Assembly: GCF_002795405.1 (NCBI RefSeq)
Contig: NZ_PHGZ01000018.1
Location: 1-36,218, forward strand
Source of the DNA: Caviibacterium pharyngocola
Lineage (GTDB): Bacteria > Pseudomonadota > Gammaproteobacteria > Enterobacterales > Pasteurellaceae
Direction of reading: 5' to 3'
DNA length: 36,218 nucleotides
In this document: positions 17,068 through 24,497 of the stretch, piece by piece
Layout: each line of letters opens with the position of its first letter
Numbering within the stretch: the first letter of the stretch is position 1
Notes under the pieces: generated by a model
The model's database searches: none
Seen by the model: only the letters and a program-made list of their open reading frames with translations
Told to the model about the DNA's origin: nothing
Made by a program: the position numbers and the translations under genes

Positions 17068-17739
17068 ATGTTTTTTGATTATCTTCCTTTAATGTACGCC
17101 GCGACCCTAATGACCTTAGGGTTAGCGGTTTGTTCGTTATTATTAGGGCTTATTTTGTCCGTGCTGTTCGTAGTGCTGGAAACCAGCAAATGGGCGTGCG
17201 TGCGCAAGCCGACGTCGGTTATCGTCACCTTATTGCGCGGCTTGCCGGAAATTTTGGTGGTTTTTTTAATTTATTTCGGCGTGCCCGAAATTATCGAATT
17301 ACTCACCGGCACTTATACGGAATTAGGTCCGTTCGGCTGCGGCGTAGTGGCGCTGTCTATTATTTTCGCCTCTTACGCCTCCCAATCTTTGCGCGGCGCC
17401 ATTCAAGCGATTCCGTTAGGACAGTGGGAATCCGGTGCGGCGCTGGGCTTAAGTCGCGCTTATACTTTTGTGAATATCATTATGCCGCAAGTATGGCGTC
17501 ACGCTTTGCCGGGGCTAAGTAATCAATGGTTGGTATTATTGAAAGATACTGCCTTGGTGTCCTTAATCGGCGTACACGATTTAATGCGTCAGGCGGAGTT
17601 GATTAACACCAATACCCATCAACCGTTCACTTGGTACGGTTTAGCCGCATTAATTTATTTGGCGGTGACGTTGGTCAGTCAATTTATTATTCGTAAATTG
17701 GAATGGCGTTTCACCCGTTTTGAGCGAGGAGCGGAATAA
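17068..17739 (+). CDS. artQ: Arginine ABC transporter permease ArtQ
   Basis: This 223-residue inner-membrane permease of the HisMQ family has about five hydrophobic segments. The EAA loop reads GQWESGAALGLSRAYTFVNIIMPQ (about residues 117-140), which contacts the ATPase. RGLPEILVVFLIYFG (about 58-72) matches the family signature. It pairs with ArtM to form the channel. Its stop overlaps the artM start by one base (TAATG), ensuring coupled translation. Confidence 0.94.
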   Translation: MFFDYLPLMYAATLMTLGLAVCSLLLGLILSVLFVVLETSKWACVRKPTSVIVTLLRGLPEILVVFLIYFGVPEIIELLTGTYTELGPFGCGVVALSIIFASYASQSLRGAIQAIPLGQWESGAALGLSRAYTFVNIIMPQVWRHALPGLSNQWLVLLKDTALVSLIGVHDLMRQAELINTNTHQPFTWYGLAALIYLAVTLVSQFIIRKLEWRFTRFERGAE

Positions 17740-18419
17740 TGATTCACGATTATTTTGTCACAATCGCCCAAGGGATCCCGACCAGCTTAATGTTGACTTT
17801 CGTCGCTTTAGCGATTGCCTTCTGTTTGGCAGTCGGGTTAACGTTTTTGCTTTCAATGGAAAACAAAATCGTCAAAAGTGCGGTGAATATTTATTTAACT
17901 TTATTTACCGGCACGCCGCTATTGGTGCAGTTTTTCCTGATTTATTACGGGCCGGGTCAATTCCAATGGATCGTTAACAGCCCTTGCTGGGCATTATTGT
18001 CCAATGCGTGGTTTTGCGCAATGTTGACTTTGGCGTTAAACAGTGCCGCTTATTCGGCGCAGCTGTTTCACGGTGCGGTGAAAGCGATCCCGAAAGGACA
18101 ATGGGAAAGCTGTGCGGCGTTAGGTTTAAGTCGTTGGCAAACCTTGAAAATATTGGTTCCTTACGCGCTAAAACGCGCATTGCCTTCATACAGTAACGAA
18201 ATTATTTTGGTCTTTAAAGGCACCTCGTTAGCGTCCACCATTACCATTTTGGATATTATGGGCTACGCCAGACAGCTTTACGGTACGGAATATGACGCTT
18301 TGACGATTTACGGTATCGCGGGCGTGATTTATTTAATCATCACCGGTATCGCTACCTTGTTATTACGGCGATTGGAACGTCGCGTATTAGTGTTCGAGCG
18401 TCTGGAAGTAGAAAAATAA
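17739..18419 (+). CDS. artM: Arginine ABC transporter permease ArtM
   Basis: This 226-residue permease is homologous to ArtQ. It has TGTPLLVQFFLIYYGPGQFQW (about residues 60-80), the family signature, and the ATPase-contacting EAA loop GQWESCAALGLSRWQTLKILVPY (about 117-139). It has five or so membrane helices. It is the last gene of artPIQM and is followed by a strong terminator. An uptake sequence lies inside at 17876-17884. Confidence 0.94.
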   Translation: MIHDYFVTIAQGIPTSLMLTFVALAIAFCLAVGLTFLLSMENKIVKSAVNIYLTLFTGTPLLVQFFLIYYGPGQFQWIVNSPCWALLSNAWFCAMLTLALNSAAYSAQLFHGAVKAIPKGQWESCAALGLSRWQTLKILVPYALKRALPSYSNEIILVFKGTSLASTITILDIMGYARQLYGTEYDALTIYGIAGVIYLIITGIATLLLRRLERRVLVFERLEVEK

Positions 18420-18426
18420 AGCGAAT

Positions 18427-18460
18427 AAAAAGATTCTCCGTTTGGTGAGAATCTTTTTTT
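18427..18460 (+). terminator. Rho-independent terminator of artPIQM
   Basis: AAAAAGATTCTC and GAGAATCTTTTT form a 12-bp stem with an 8-base loop, followed by T. Confidence 0.92.
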
Positions 18461-18548
18461 ATTTCGGAAAATATCTGCGCGGATGCGCGAACTTTTATGG
18501 TGTTTTTTCGTCTAATGCCATACCTCAACTAAAATCAAGGAAGTGTGT

Positions 18549-20498
18549 GTGACTTCGTTCAAAAAATCTTGCGGGCCGCTTTACCCGATAGTTATCTTTT
18601 TCTTATTCAATCTGATTCTTTTATCTTTAAGTCGTATCGGTTTGTCTTTGTGGCAGGCGGATCGCGTTAACGCCGTGGACGGCTGGTTTCCGCTGTTATT
18701 GCAAGGTGTGCGCATTGACGTATCGAGCCTATGTTGGTTGTTCGCACCGGCGATTATTCTCGCGTGCTTATTTGCCGGCAAAAACGGCGCTGGTCGCGTG
18801 GCGACATTATTGATTCGTTTATGGCTGACATTTAGTAGCGTGTTTATTATTTTTATGGAATTCGCCACGCCGGCGTTCATCGAAACCTATGATTTTCGCC
18901 CGAACCGCCTGTTTGTGGAATATTTAGTCAATCCGAAAGAAGTATTTACAATGTTGGCGAACGGGCATTTAGCGGCGCTGATTTTAACGCCGATTTTGAC
19001 CGCACTTTTTGCCTTCTTGTTTTGGAAATTGTCCGCGAAAGTGACGCAAGATTTGTATTTCCCGAAATGGCGTTGGCGCCCGTTGTTATTTATTGTGGTG
19101 GCGGCGATCACCTTTATCGGCGCGCGCTCAAGTTTCCAACACCGCGGAATCAATCCTGCGATGGTGGCATTTTCGTCGGATCCTTTGGTTAATTCCTTGG
19201 TATTAAATTCCGGCTATTCGGTGATTTTCGCCCTGCAGCAAATGAAAGACGAAGATAAATCTTCCGAAATTTACGGCAAAATGGATTTATCCGAAGTCGT
19301 TGATGTATTAAAACAAGCGCGCGGACGTCCGGAAAGCGATTATATTTCCGCAACCTTGCCGACCTTAACGCAGAATCAGCCTACTTATCAGGGTAAACCG
19401 AAAAATTTGGTGATTATTTTAGAAGAAAGTTTGGGCGCGCAATTTATCGGCACCTTGGGCGGATTGCCGTTGTCACCGAATTTCGATCAATTAGCGCAAC
19501 AAGGTTGGTTGTTTGACAATTTATATGCCACCGGCACGCGTTCCGTGCGTGGTATCGAAGCTGTCACTGCCGGATTTACGCCGACGCCGGCGCGCGCCGT
19601 GGTTAAATTATCCGGCAGTCAAAACGGCTTTTTCACCATTGCCGAATTACTCGGAAAACAAGGCTATCACACTTCCTTTATTTATGGCGGTGAAAAGCAT
19701 TTCGACAATATGGCGAGTTTCTTTTACGGCAATGGCTTCCAACAAATTATCGATGAAAAAGATTATCAGGATCCTAAATTCGTCGCCACTTGGGGAATGA
19801 GTGATGAAGATTTGTTCGATAAAGCGGACGAAACCTTTAAACGATTACATCAACAAGGTCAGCCTTTCTTTAGTTTGGTGTTCACGTCCAGTAATCACGA
19901 TCCGTTCGAATTTCCGGAAGGAAAAATCGAGTTGTACGAACAGCCGCAAGCCACCCGTAACAATTCGGCAAAATACGCGGATTACGCCTTAGGATATTTC
20001 TTTAAGTTGGCAAAACAAGCGGATTATTGGCAAGATACGGTGTTTTTGGTGATTGCGGATCACGATTCGCGCGTGTACGGCAGCAGCCTTGTGCCGATTA
20101 AACATTTCCATATTCCGGCGTTGATTTTAGGCGAAGGCATTGAGCCGAAACGCGATTCTCGCTTGGTCAGTCAAATCGATATGCCGACCACCTTGTTGTC
20201 GCTTATTGGCGTCGGCGGTAATTATCCGATGTTGGGTTATGACTTAACTCAAGCGGCAGATCCGAATCGCGCCTTAATGCAGTTCGATAAAACAATGGCG
20301 TATATGCGCGGCGATCAGGTGGCGATTTTACAGCAAGATCAACCGGTTAAAGGTTTCCGTTACGATTCGGCTTCAAGCGAATTAACACCGACGGACATAC
20401 CGGATGAAATGAAAAAACAAGCCCTCGCTTATGCTCTTTGGGGAAGTTATGCGTATAAACGGAAGTTGTATCGAACGGAAGAAAATCTAACGAAATAA
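18549..20498 (+). CDS. LTA synthase/sulfatase-family membrane phosphotransferase
   Basis: This protein of about 649 residues has five N-terminal transmembrane helices (up to about residue 190) and a periplasmic alkaline-phosphatase-fold domain from about 275. The metal site and nucleophile are visible: ILEESLG (about 296), the putative nucleophile Thr in YATGTRSVRG (Thr330), YGGEKHFDN, and VIADHDSRVYG with the late Asp-His pair. Relatives include LtaS, OpgB and EptA, which move phosphoglycerol or phosphoethanolamine to cell-envelope glycans or lipids; the donor and acceptor here are unknown. I chose the GTG at 18549, six bases after AAGGAA; a GTG at 18543 lies too close to that site. Monocistronic, ending in a bidirectional uptake-sequence terminator. 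Confidence 0.9.
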   Translation: MTSFKKSCGPLYPIVIFFLFNLILLSLSRIGLSLWQADRVNAVDGWFPLLLQGVRIDVSSLCWLFAPAIILACLFAGKNGAGRVATLLIRLWLTFSSVFIIFMEFATPAFIETYDFRPNRLFVEYLVNPKEVFTMLANGHLAALILTPILTALFAFLFWKLSAKVTQDLYFPKWRWRPLLFIVVAAITFIGARSSFQHRGINPAMVAFSSDPLVNSLVLNSGYSVIFALQQMKDEDKSSEIYGKMDLSEVVDVLKQARGRPESDYISATLPTLTQNQPTYQGKPKNLVIILEESLGAQFIGTLGGLPLSPNFDQLAQQGWLFDNLYATGTRSVRGIEAVTAGFTPTPARAVVKLSGSQNGFFTIAELLGKQGYHTSFIYGGEKHFDNMASFFYGNGFQQIIDEKDYQDPKFVATWGMSDEDLFDKADETFKRLHQQGQPFFSLVFTSSNHDPFEFPEGKIELYEQPQATRNNSAKYADYALGYFFKLAKQADYWQDTVFLVIADHDSRVYGSSLVPIKHFHIPALILGEGIEPKRDSRLVSQIDMPTTLLSLIGVGGNYPMLGYDLTQAADPNRALMQFDKTMAYMRGDQVAILQQDQPVKGFRYDSASSELTPTDIPDEMKKQALAYALWGSYAYKRKLYRTEENLTK

Positions 20499-20501
20499 AC
20501 G

Positions 20502-20545
20502 AAAGTGCGGTCGAAAATTTTACAAAAATCGACCGCACTTTTTTA
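20502..20545. terminator. Bidirectional terminator from inverted uptake pair
   Basis: AAAGTGCGGTCGA (20502-20514) and its exact complement (20529-20541) form a 13-bp stem followed by TTTTTATT. It lies between convergent genes and can serve both. Confidence 0.9.
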
Positions 20546-20773
20546 TTGCTGCCACAAACTTGCGCAAGCAATGACGATCACAAATATCGCTAGCCAAATT
20601 AAATGAATTTTGGCGCTTTTGCGATTGATTTCTTGGTTTTCTAAACGACGCTGTTCTAACTTTTGACGATAAACCGCCAGATCCGCTTCTTGAAAAGAAA
20701 AACCGCAATGAGGACAAAATTGCGCATTTTCACTGACTTTTCGCCGACATTCGGGACAACGATGTAATGCCAT
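20543..20773 (-). CDS. Zinc-ribbon membrane protein
   Basis: This 76-residue protein has an N-terminal zinc ribbon with two CxxC knuckles (CPEC, residues 6-9, and CPHC, 20-23), a charged helical middle rich in Arg, Gln and Glu (about 30-54), and one C-terminal transmembrane helix (about 56-74). The topology suggests a tail-anchored inner-membrane protein with a cytoplasmic zinc domain. Function unknown. AAGGAAT precedes the ATG. It lies 15 bases downstream of the GntR gene on the same strand, so the two may be cotranscribed. Confidence 0.75.
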   Translation of the reverse strand: MALHRCPECRRKVSENAQFCPHCGFSFQEADLAVYRQKLEQRRLENQEINRKSAKIHLIWLAIFVIVIACASLWQQ

Positions 20774-20788
20774 TCGTATTCCTTTTCG

Positions 20789-21598
20789 TTATAAATTAAA
20801 GGATTTGGAAAAAGACAAATCTTCTTTTTTTCCGTTATTGATCGTCAATTTGAAAGAACATTTATCCGCCCGCGTAATGGAATCCGTGTATTCCATAATG
20901 CTACCGTCTTCCAAATAATAGGTCAGGCTGATATGAAATCCGGCGGAATTTTGCGGATATTCCAGTAAATCGGCGGTGATGCGATCGTCGATCAAAATCG
21001 CTTCAATATTGGCATTGGCATATTTCGGCGTGAGTTGATAGATCTTTTCTTGCACGTTGAATAACGAACGATGTTCAAAATTCATTTTTTCGATGCCTTG
21101 GCACAAATAATAAGGCATATAAACGGTGTCCAGAGAAACCGGCACATCGTCGGCTTTTCTGACCCGCGTAAGTTTGAACACCTTTTGTGTTTCATCAAGC
21201 AGCTTGAGTTTTTCCGCAATTTCTTCGCTCGGCGTAATCACTTCACAACCGACAATAATGGAGGAGGGTTCCAATCCCAGCGCCATAATACTTGGTGTAA
21301 AGTGAAATAAGTTATTAATATTAAACTGAATTTTTTCTTTTGCGACAAAAGTGCCTTTGCCGCGAATACGCACGATTACGCCCTTTTCGAACAAGCCGTT
21401 CATCGCTTGGCGCACAGTGGTTCGGCTAATATCGAACAGTTGGCAAATCTCATTTTCCGAGATCATTTTATCGCCTTCTTTAAATGTGCCGAGACGAATT
21501 TGCGCCACGATATAATTTTCGATTTGCTTATAAAGCGGCACATCGCTGGTGTAATTCAGGATAAAATTATCTTTGAAATGTTGGAAAATATCGGTCAT
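20789..21598 (-). CDS. GntR/HutC-family transcriptional regulator
   Basis: This 269-residue protein has an N-terminal winged helix (YKQIENYIVAQIRLGTF, then ISENEICQLFDISRTTVRQAMNGL; about residues 23-70) and the wing GVIVRIRGKGTFVA (about 73-86). A C-terminal UTRA effector domain follows (about 95-260), marking the HutC subfamily, which senses sugar phosphates, amino-sugar phosphates or histidine derivatives. The effector here is unknown. It lies about 70 bases downstream of the unrecognised gene at 21670-22092 on the same strand. The candidate operator GTTGTACCATACAAC (22127-22141) in front of that gene suggests autoregulation. Confidence 0.88.
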   Translation of the reverse strand: MTDIFQHFKDNFILNYTSDVPLYKQIENYIVAQIRLGTFKEGDKMISENEICQLFDISRTTVRQAMNGLFEKGVIVRIRGKGTFVAKEKIQFNINNLFHFTPSIMALGLEPSSIIVGCEVITPSEEIAEKLKLLDETQKVFKLTRVRKADDVPVSLDTVYMPYYLCQGIEKMNFEHRSLFNVQEKIYQLTPKYANANIEAILIDDRITADLLEYPQNSAGFHISLTYYLEDGSIMEYTDSITRADKCSFKLTINNGKKEDLSFSKSFNL

Positions 21599-21669
21599 CG
21601 TCAGTTCTTTTTCAGTTAAAAAATCAAAGGGACAGCCGGTATTCTATCCCTTTATTTTCAATAAATCAC

Positions 21670-22092
21670 CTAAAATAAACGCTTTATTTCATTGTAATTT
21701 CGAATATAAGCGCAGTTCGGTTCGGGCAAAAGATCATCGTTTTTATCCACCAAAATTATCGCGGTAGGCTTACGGAAATCTTGTTTTTTTGCGCTCATTC
21801 GATTGAGAAATAAAAAGCGGTTACGCTGATAGGATAAATCGACATAGCGGGCAATGTCCTGCTCGCATTGTAAAATCCCGATTTGATGACTGATATTGAG
21901 TTTCGCCAGTTGTTGCTCGATATAAGGGAGGTTATGCGCATCTTCTGCGGAAACCAAAATTTTAAGATTATCAGTGCCGATTTTCGCCAACAATTCCGTG
22001 AAACCGGAGACAAAAGGTGCGGCTGAATCGGTTGTTTTGTTATCTTGCATAATGGCGCTGACATCGAATAAATAAATATTTGTGCTTTTCAT
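21670..22092 (-). CDS. Unrecognised 140-residue protein (weakly HAD-like)
   Basis: I chose the ATG at 22092 because AAGGAGTA lies just upstream; the frame is open to 22140 but that extension covers the operator. The protein begins STNIYLFDVSAIM and contains KILVSAEDAHN (about residue 43), a region with many hydrophobic beta strands, and AIILVDKNDDLLPEPNCAYI near the C-terminus. The order D..., S, then DKNDD is reminiscent of HAD phosphatase motifs I, II and IV, but the second catalytic Asp of motif I is absent, so this is a weak inference. It appears to form a two-gene unit with the downstream GntR regulator and may act on or bind the regulator's effector. Confidence 0.55.
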   Translation of the reverse strand: MKSTNIYLFDVSAIMQDNKTTDSAAPFVSGFTELLAKIGTDNLKILVSAEDAHNLPYIEQQLAKLNISHQIGILQCEQDIARYVDLSYQRNRFLFLNRMSAKKQDFRKPTAIILVDKNDDLLPEPNCAYIRNYNEIKRLF

Positions 22093-22126
22093 TTTATACT
22101 CCTTACGGTTGAATATATTGTTTTGA

Positions 22127-22141
22127 GTTGTACCATACAAC
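22127..22141. promoter_or_regulatory. Candidate GntR/HutC operator
   Basis: GTTGTA-CCA-TACAAC is a perfect 6-bp-arm palindrome matching the GT(N)TA...(N)AC style of HutC-subfamily operators. It lies directly downstream of a possible -10 (TATACT on the minus strand, 22143-22148), where it would block transcription of the unit at 22092. Confidence 0.6.
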
Positions 22142-22518
22142 CAGTATATTACAAGGTAATTTTAAGAATGCAAGAAAAAATAACATTGAAATGAAAAAAT
22201 AATACGACGTGAAGAAATGCGAAGCGATAAAACGTGCTTTTATTGTTTGGATAAGAGAGGTTCCGGTAGAGGAAATCGGGATTAAGCTTGTGATTAATCG
22301 GAACCCTTGGTGCGATAAAAGAGTGGCGGAGCCACCCTTTTGTAGATTGATGTCGGAAATAATTAATAAAAGTGCGGTGATTTCTTCGTTAGTTTTGCGC
22401 TAACAAGATCCTTTGTAAGGGATAGAAAACAACCAATAAGAATGTTCTCAATAAATTAAAATAAAGCGTAAAATAACCGCACTTTTCGGTTTAAATAAAA
22501 CAAAAAATAGAGGAATAA
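22142..22518. other. Intergenic region with no supported gene
   Basis: It separates divergent genes. It holds a hairpin at 22317-22341 (AAAAGAGTGGC/GCCACCCTTTT, loop GGA), a smaller dyad GATTAA...TTAATC near 22280-22300, and uptake sequences at 22370-22378 and 22476-22484. A 64-codon frame at 22209-22403 lacks a ribosome site and crosses the hairpin, so I do not call it. Confidence 0.55.
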
Positions 22519-22953
22519 ATGAATATCAGCCAAGCCGCCGAACAAACCGGTTTATCCGCCAAACAGATTCGAGATTACGAAAAAAACGGATTATTGCCCG
22601 AAACCCAGCGCACGTTAAACGGCTATCGCTTTTACAGCGAAAATGATCTCGTTCGCCTGCGTTTTATCGCCAATGCGCGCAAGGTCGGATTTTCCTTACA
22701 GCAAATCACCCGATTATTGCAACTTAACGACGATCCTAACCGCACCAGCCGCGATGTAAAAGCCCTTACCGAGCAACATATCAATGAACTCAAACAAAAA
22801 ATTGCTGATTTACAACAAATGCTCAATTTATTGCAAAGTTGGCATTGCGCCTGCCAAGGCAACGACAATCCGGATTGCTCGATTTTAAGCGGCTTGGGGG
22901 AAGGATTAAATGAAAACGCCAAAAATGACGGCGAAAAGCGCGGTCATTGTTAG
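22519..22953 (+). CDS. cueR: CueR-like MerR-family copper-responsive regulator
   Basis: This 144-residue MerR protein has an N-terminal HTH (MNISQAAEQTGLSAKQIRDYEKNGLL, about 1-26, written here as the start region), a wing with GYRFYSENDLVRLRFIANARKVGFSL (about 37-62), a long dimerisation coiled coil (about 80-112), and a metal loop CACQGNDNPDCSIL with two cysteines about eight residues apart, as in CueR. The upstream Ser/Ala pattern and short metal loop point to monovalent copper or silver. Binding should untwist an over-spaced promoter of a copper exporter gene such as copA, but no such gene is in the window, so it is an orphan here. AGAGGA precedes the ATG. Confidence 0.85.
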   Translation: MNISQAAEQTGLSAKQIRDYEKNGLLPETQRTLNGYRFYSENDLVRLRFIANARKVGFSLQQITRLLQLNDDPNRTSRDVKALTEQHINELKQKIADLQQMLNLLQSWHCACQGNDNPDCSILSGLGEGLNENAKNDGEKRGHC

Positions 22954-22960
22954 AGAAATT

Positions 22961-23084
22961 TTATCCTAGCACGACAAAGGCGTACTAGGTTAGTCATAAG
23001 TGAGCGACTTTGTCGCTCTTTTAAAGGTAGCAAAGCTACCAACTCATGGTTAACCGATTGCGACCAAAGGTCGTTGTCGGATAA
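22961..23084. mobile_element. MITE-like cluster of three-base-loop hairpins
   Basis: The outer ends TTATCC (22961-22966) and GGATAA (23079-23084) are inverted and the ends stay partly complementary inward (ACGAC, GGTTA). Inside are GAGCGAC-TTT-GTCGCTC (23002-23018), GGTAGC-AAA-GCTACC (23026-23040), CGACC-AAA-GGTCG (23061-23073) and a weaker CGAC-AAA-GGCG at 22972. All have AAA or TTT loops. It fills the gap between the convergent cueR and fic genes and may also terminate both. Confidence 0.6.
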
Positions 23085-23089
23085 AAAGC

Positions 23090-24172
23090 CTACTCTTGCT
23101 CCATTAGCAAACGATAAAGATCTATATTGATGTAAAAATTATCTTTAGAGATTTTAACCTTTTCCAAAATACCTAATTGAACCAATTCATCTAAACGTTT
23201 TGCTGCGGTATTACGGTGAATTTGACAATCTTCGGCAACAAATTCAATTTTTGTGTAAGGATGCTTATAAAGATTATTCAATAATTCGTGGCTATAAACT
23301 TTAGGCAACTCACTGCGGATTTTTTGCTTATGTTGCTGCATTAACTTTTTGATTTTTGTAATTAAAATTACAGTTTGCTTGGCGGTTTCCGCAATCCCGT
23401 TTAACATAAAAACTAGCCAATTCTCCCAATTTTGCGTATCTCTTACTTCCTGTAATAAATGATAATATTGTCCCTTATTGCGGTTAATGTAACGAGAAAG
23501 ATATAAAATCGGGGTATCCAATAATTGTTGCTGAATTAAATAAAGAATATTTAAAATCCGTCCGGTACGTCCATTTCCGTCATAAAATGGATGAATACTC
23601 TCAAATTGATGATGAATTAACGCCATTTTTACTAAAGGATCATAATCAATATATTCAGAAGTATTAAGAAAAAGCTCCAATGCGGACATATATTTTTCAA
23701 TTAAAGCCAGTGTTTGTGGCGGCATATAAACAATCTGTTTTGTCGTTTGATTAACCAATCCGGTTCCCTTCTGCTTACGAAAACCGGCATTATTCCCTTC
23801 CAACGCCGCCTGAATTTCCTTAATCAAATTTAATGTGATAAATCCGTTTTTCTTTACCGCATTAAAGCCTAATGTCATTGCTTGAGCATAATGATGAACT
23901 TCTTTTGCTGCTGTTGAAGTAAATTCTTGAGATGAAAAGTTACTCTGATAAAGGTCGTCTTGCGTTGTAATAATATTTTCAATTTCAGAACTTTCCTTTG
24001 CTTCCTGCAAAGGCAATGTACCTAACAAAATATTTTGATTAGGCATCGTCTGAACCACGCCTTTTAATTCTCCAAGAGCTTGGTGAGCTAAGTTTGTTGC
24101 TTTTAAAACCGTTTTTGTTTCAATATCACCCAATTCAAATAAATTTGGGATTTCGTAATCCATTTTTTCCAT
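23090..24172 (-). CDS. Fic-family adenylyltransferase with C-terminal winged helix
   Basis: This 360-residue protein has a central FIDO domain with the active-site motif HPFYDGNGRTGRI (about residues 193-205) and the upstream inhibitory helix SSEIEN (about 59-64), matching (S/T)xxxE(G/N) of class II Fic proteins, whose Glu blocks ATP. A C-terminal winged helix follows (about 295-350, with IEFVAEDCQIHRNTAAKRLDEL split across it). Such proteins transfer AMP to hydroxyl side chains of target proteins; the target is unknown. I chose the ATG at 24172 (MEKMDYE) because GGGAG lies nine bases upstream; a longer frame to 24214 runs into the repeat array. Seven phased half-sites lie directly upstream, so autoregulation through the winged helix is plausible. 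Confidence 0.9.
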   Translation of the reverse strand: MEKMDYEIPNLFELGDIETKTVLKATNLAHQALGELKGVVQTMPNQNILLGTLPLQEAKESSEIENIITTQDDLYQSNFSSQEFTSTAAKEVHHYAQAMTLGFNAVKKNGFITLNLIKEIQAALEGNNAGFRKQKGTGLVNQTTKQIVYMPPQTLALIEKYMSALELFLNTSEYIDYDPLVKMALIHHQFESIHPFYDGNGRTGRILNILYLIQQQLLDTPILYLSRYINRNKGQYYHLLQEVRDTQNWENWLVFMLNGIAETAKQTVILITKIKKLMQQHKQKIRSELPKVYSHELLNNLYKHPYTKIEFVAEDCQIHRNTAAKRLDELVQLGILEKVKISKDNFYINIDLYRLLMEQE

Positions 24173-24187
24173 CTGCTCTCCCGATTT

Positions 24188-24319
24188 ATTGTGCATATCA
24201 AAGATAACGTGCACAAATTTTTCAATTTTTTGTGCATATTAGCACAACGTGCACAAATTTTTCGATTTTTTGTGCATATCAAAAACAACGTGCACAAATT
24301 TTTCGATTTTTTGTGCACG
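24188..24319. repeat. Tandem palindromic operator array upstream of fic
   Basis: Three copies of a 33-34-bp palindromic unit (24206-24239, 24246-24279, 24287-24319) repeat with a 40-41-bp period, plus a half copy at 24188. Half-sites TGCACAAA or its complement start at 24188, 24210, 24229, 24250, 24269, 24291 and 24310, in alternating orientation about every 20 bp, which is two helical turns. The last unit has perfect 10-bp arms CGTGCACAAA. Confidence 0.85.
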
Positions 24320-24368
24320 TTTTCAATCTTAGAAACAGATATGAAACTGCTTGTGGCGTATTAGAAAA

Positions 24369-24497
24369 TTAAAATGGTAATTCCAGATGTGGTTGCAAAA
24401 CGCCTCCGCATTCTATGCAATAATGCATAATTTCACCTTTATTCAACAAATCTAAAATTTGTTTTGCGGCGATTTCACCGGCTTGTTTGGTGTTTTT
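24369..24497 (-). pseudogene. Coding remnant in frame after bcr stop
   Basis: Directly after the TGA of the MFS gene, the same frame stays open for 42 codons (KNTKQAGEIAAKQILDLL, then NKGEIMHYCIECGGVLQPH and LELPF) to a TAA at 24369. It has a CxxC pair and looks like the 3' end of a zinc-binding protein gene. No start codon with a ribosome site is evident. It may be a deletion remnant of another gene, or, less likely, a lost or readthrough C-terminal extension of Bcr. Confidence 0.5.

Noticed and set aside
22209-22403. 64-codon frame between the unassigned gene and cueR
   Set aside because: No ribosome site, crosses a hairpin and an uptake sequence, and the protein resembles nothing.
24103-24318. 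71-codon minus-strand frame with repeated MHKK...LCTL peptides
   Set aside because: The repetition is produced by the operator array, and the frame overlaps the start of fic without a ribosome site.
24188-24319. CRISPR-like array of repeats
   Set aside because: The spacers are only about 7 bases and nearly constant, there are only three units, and each unit is a palindrome; no cas genes are present. It fits operators.
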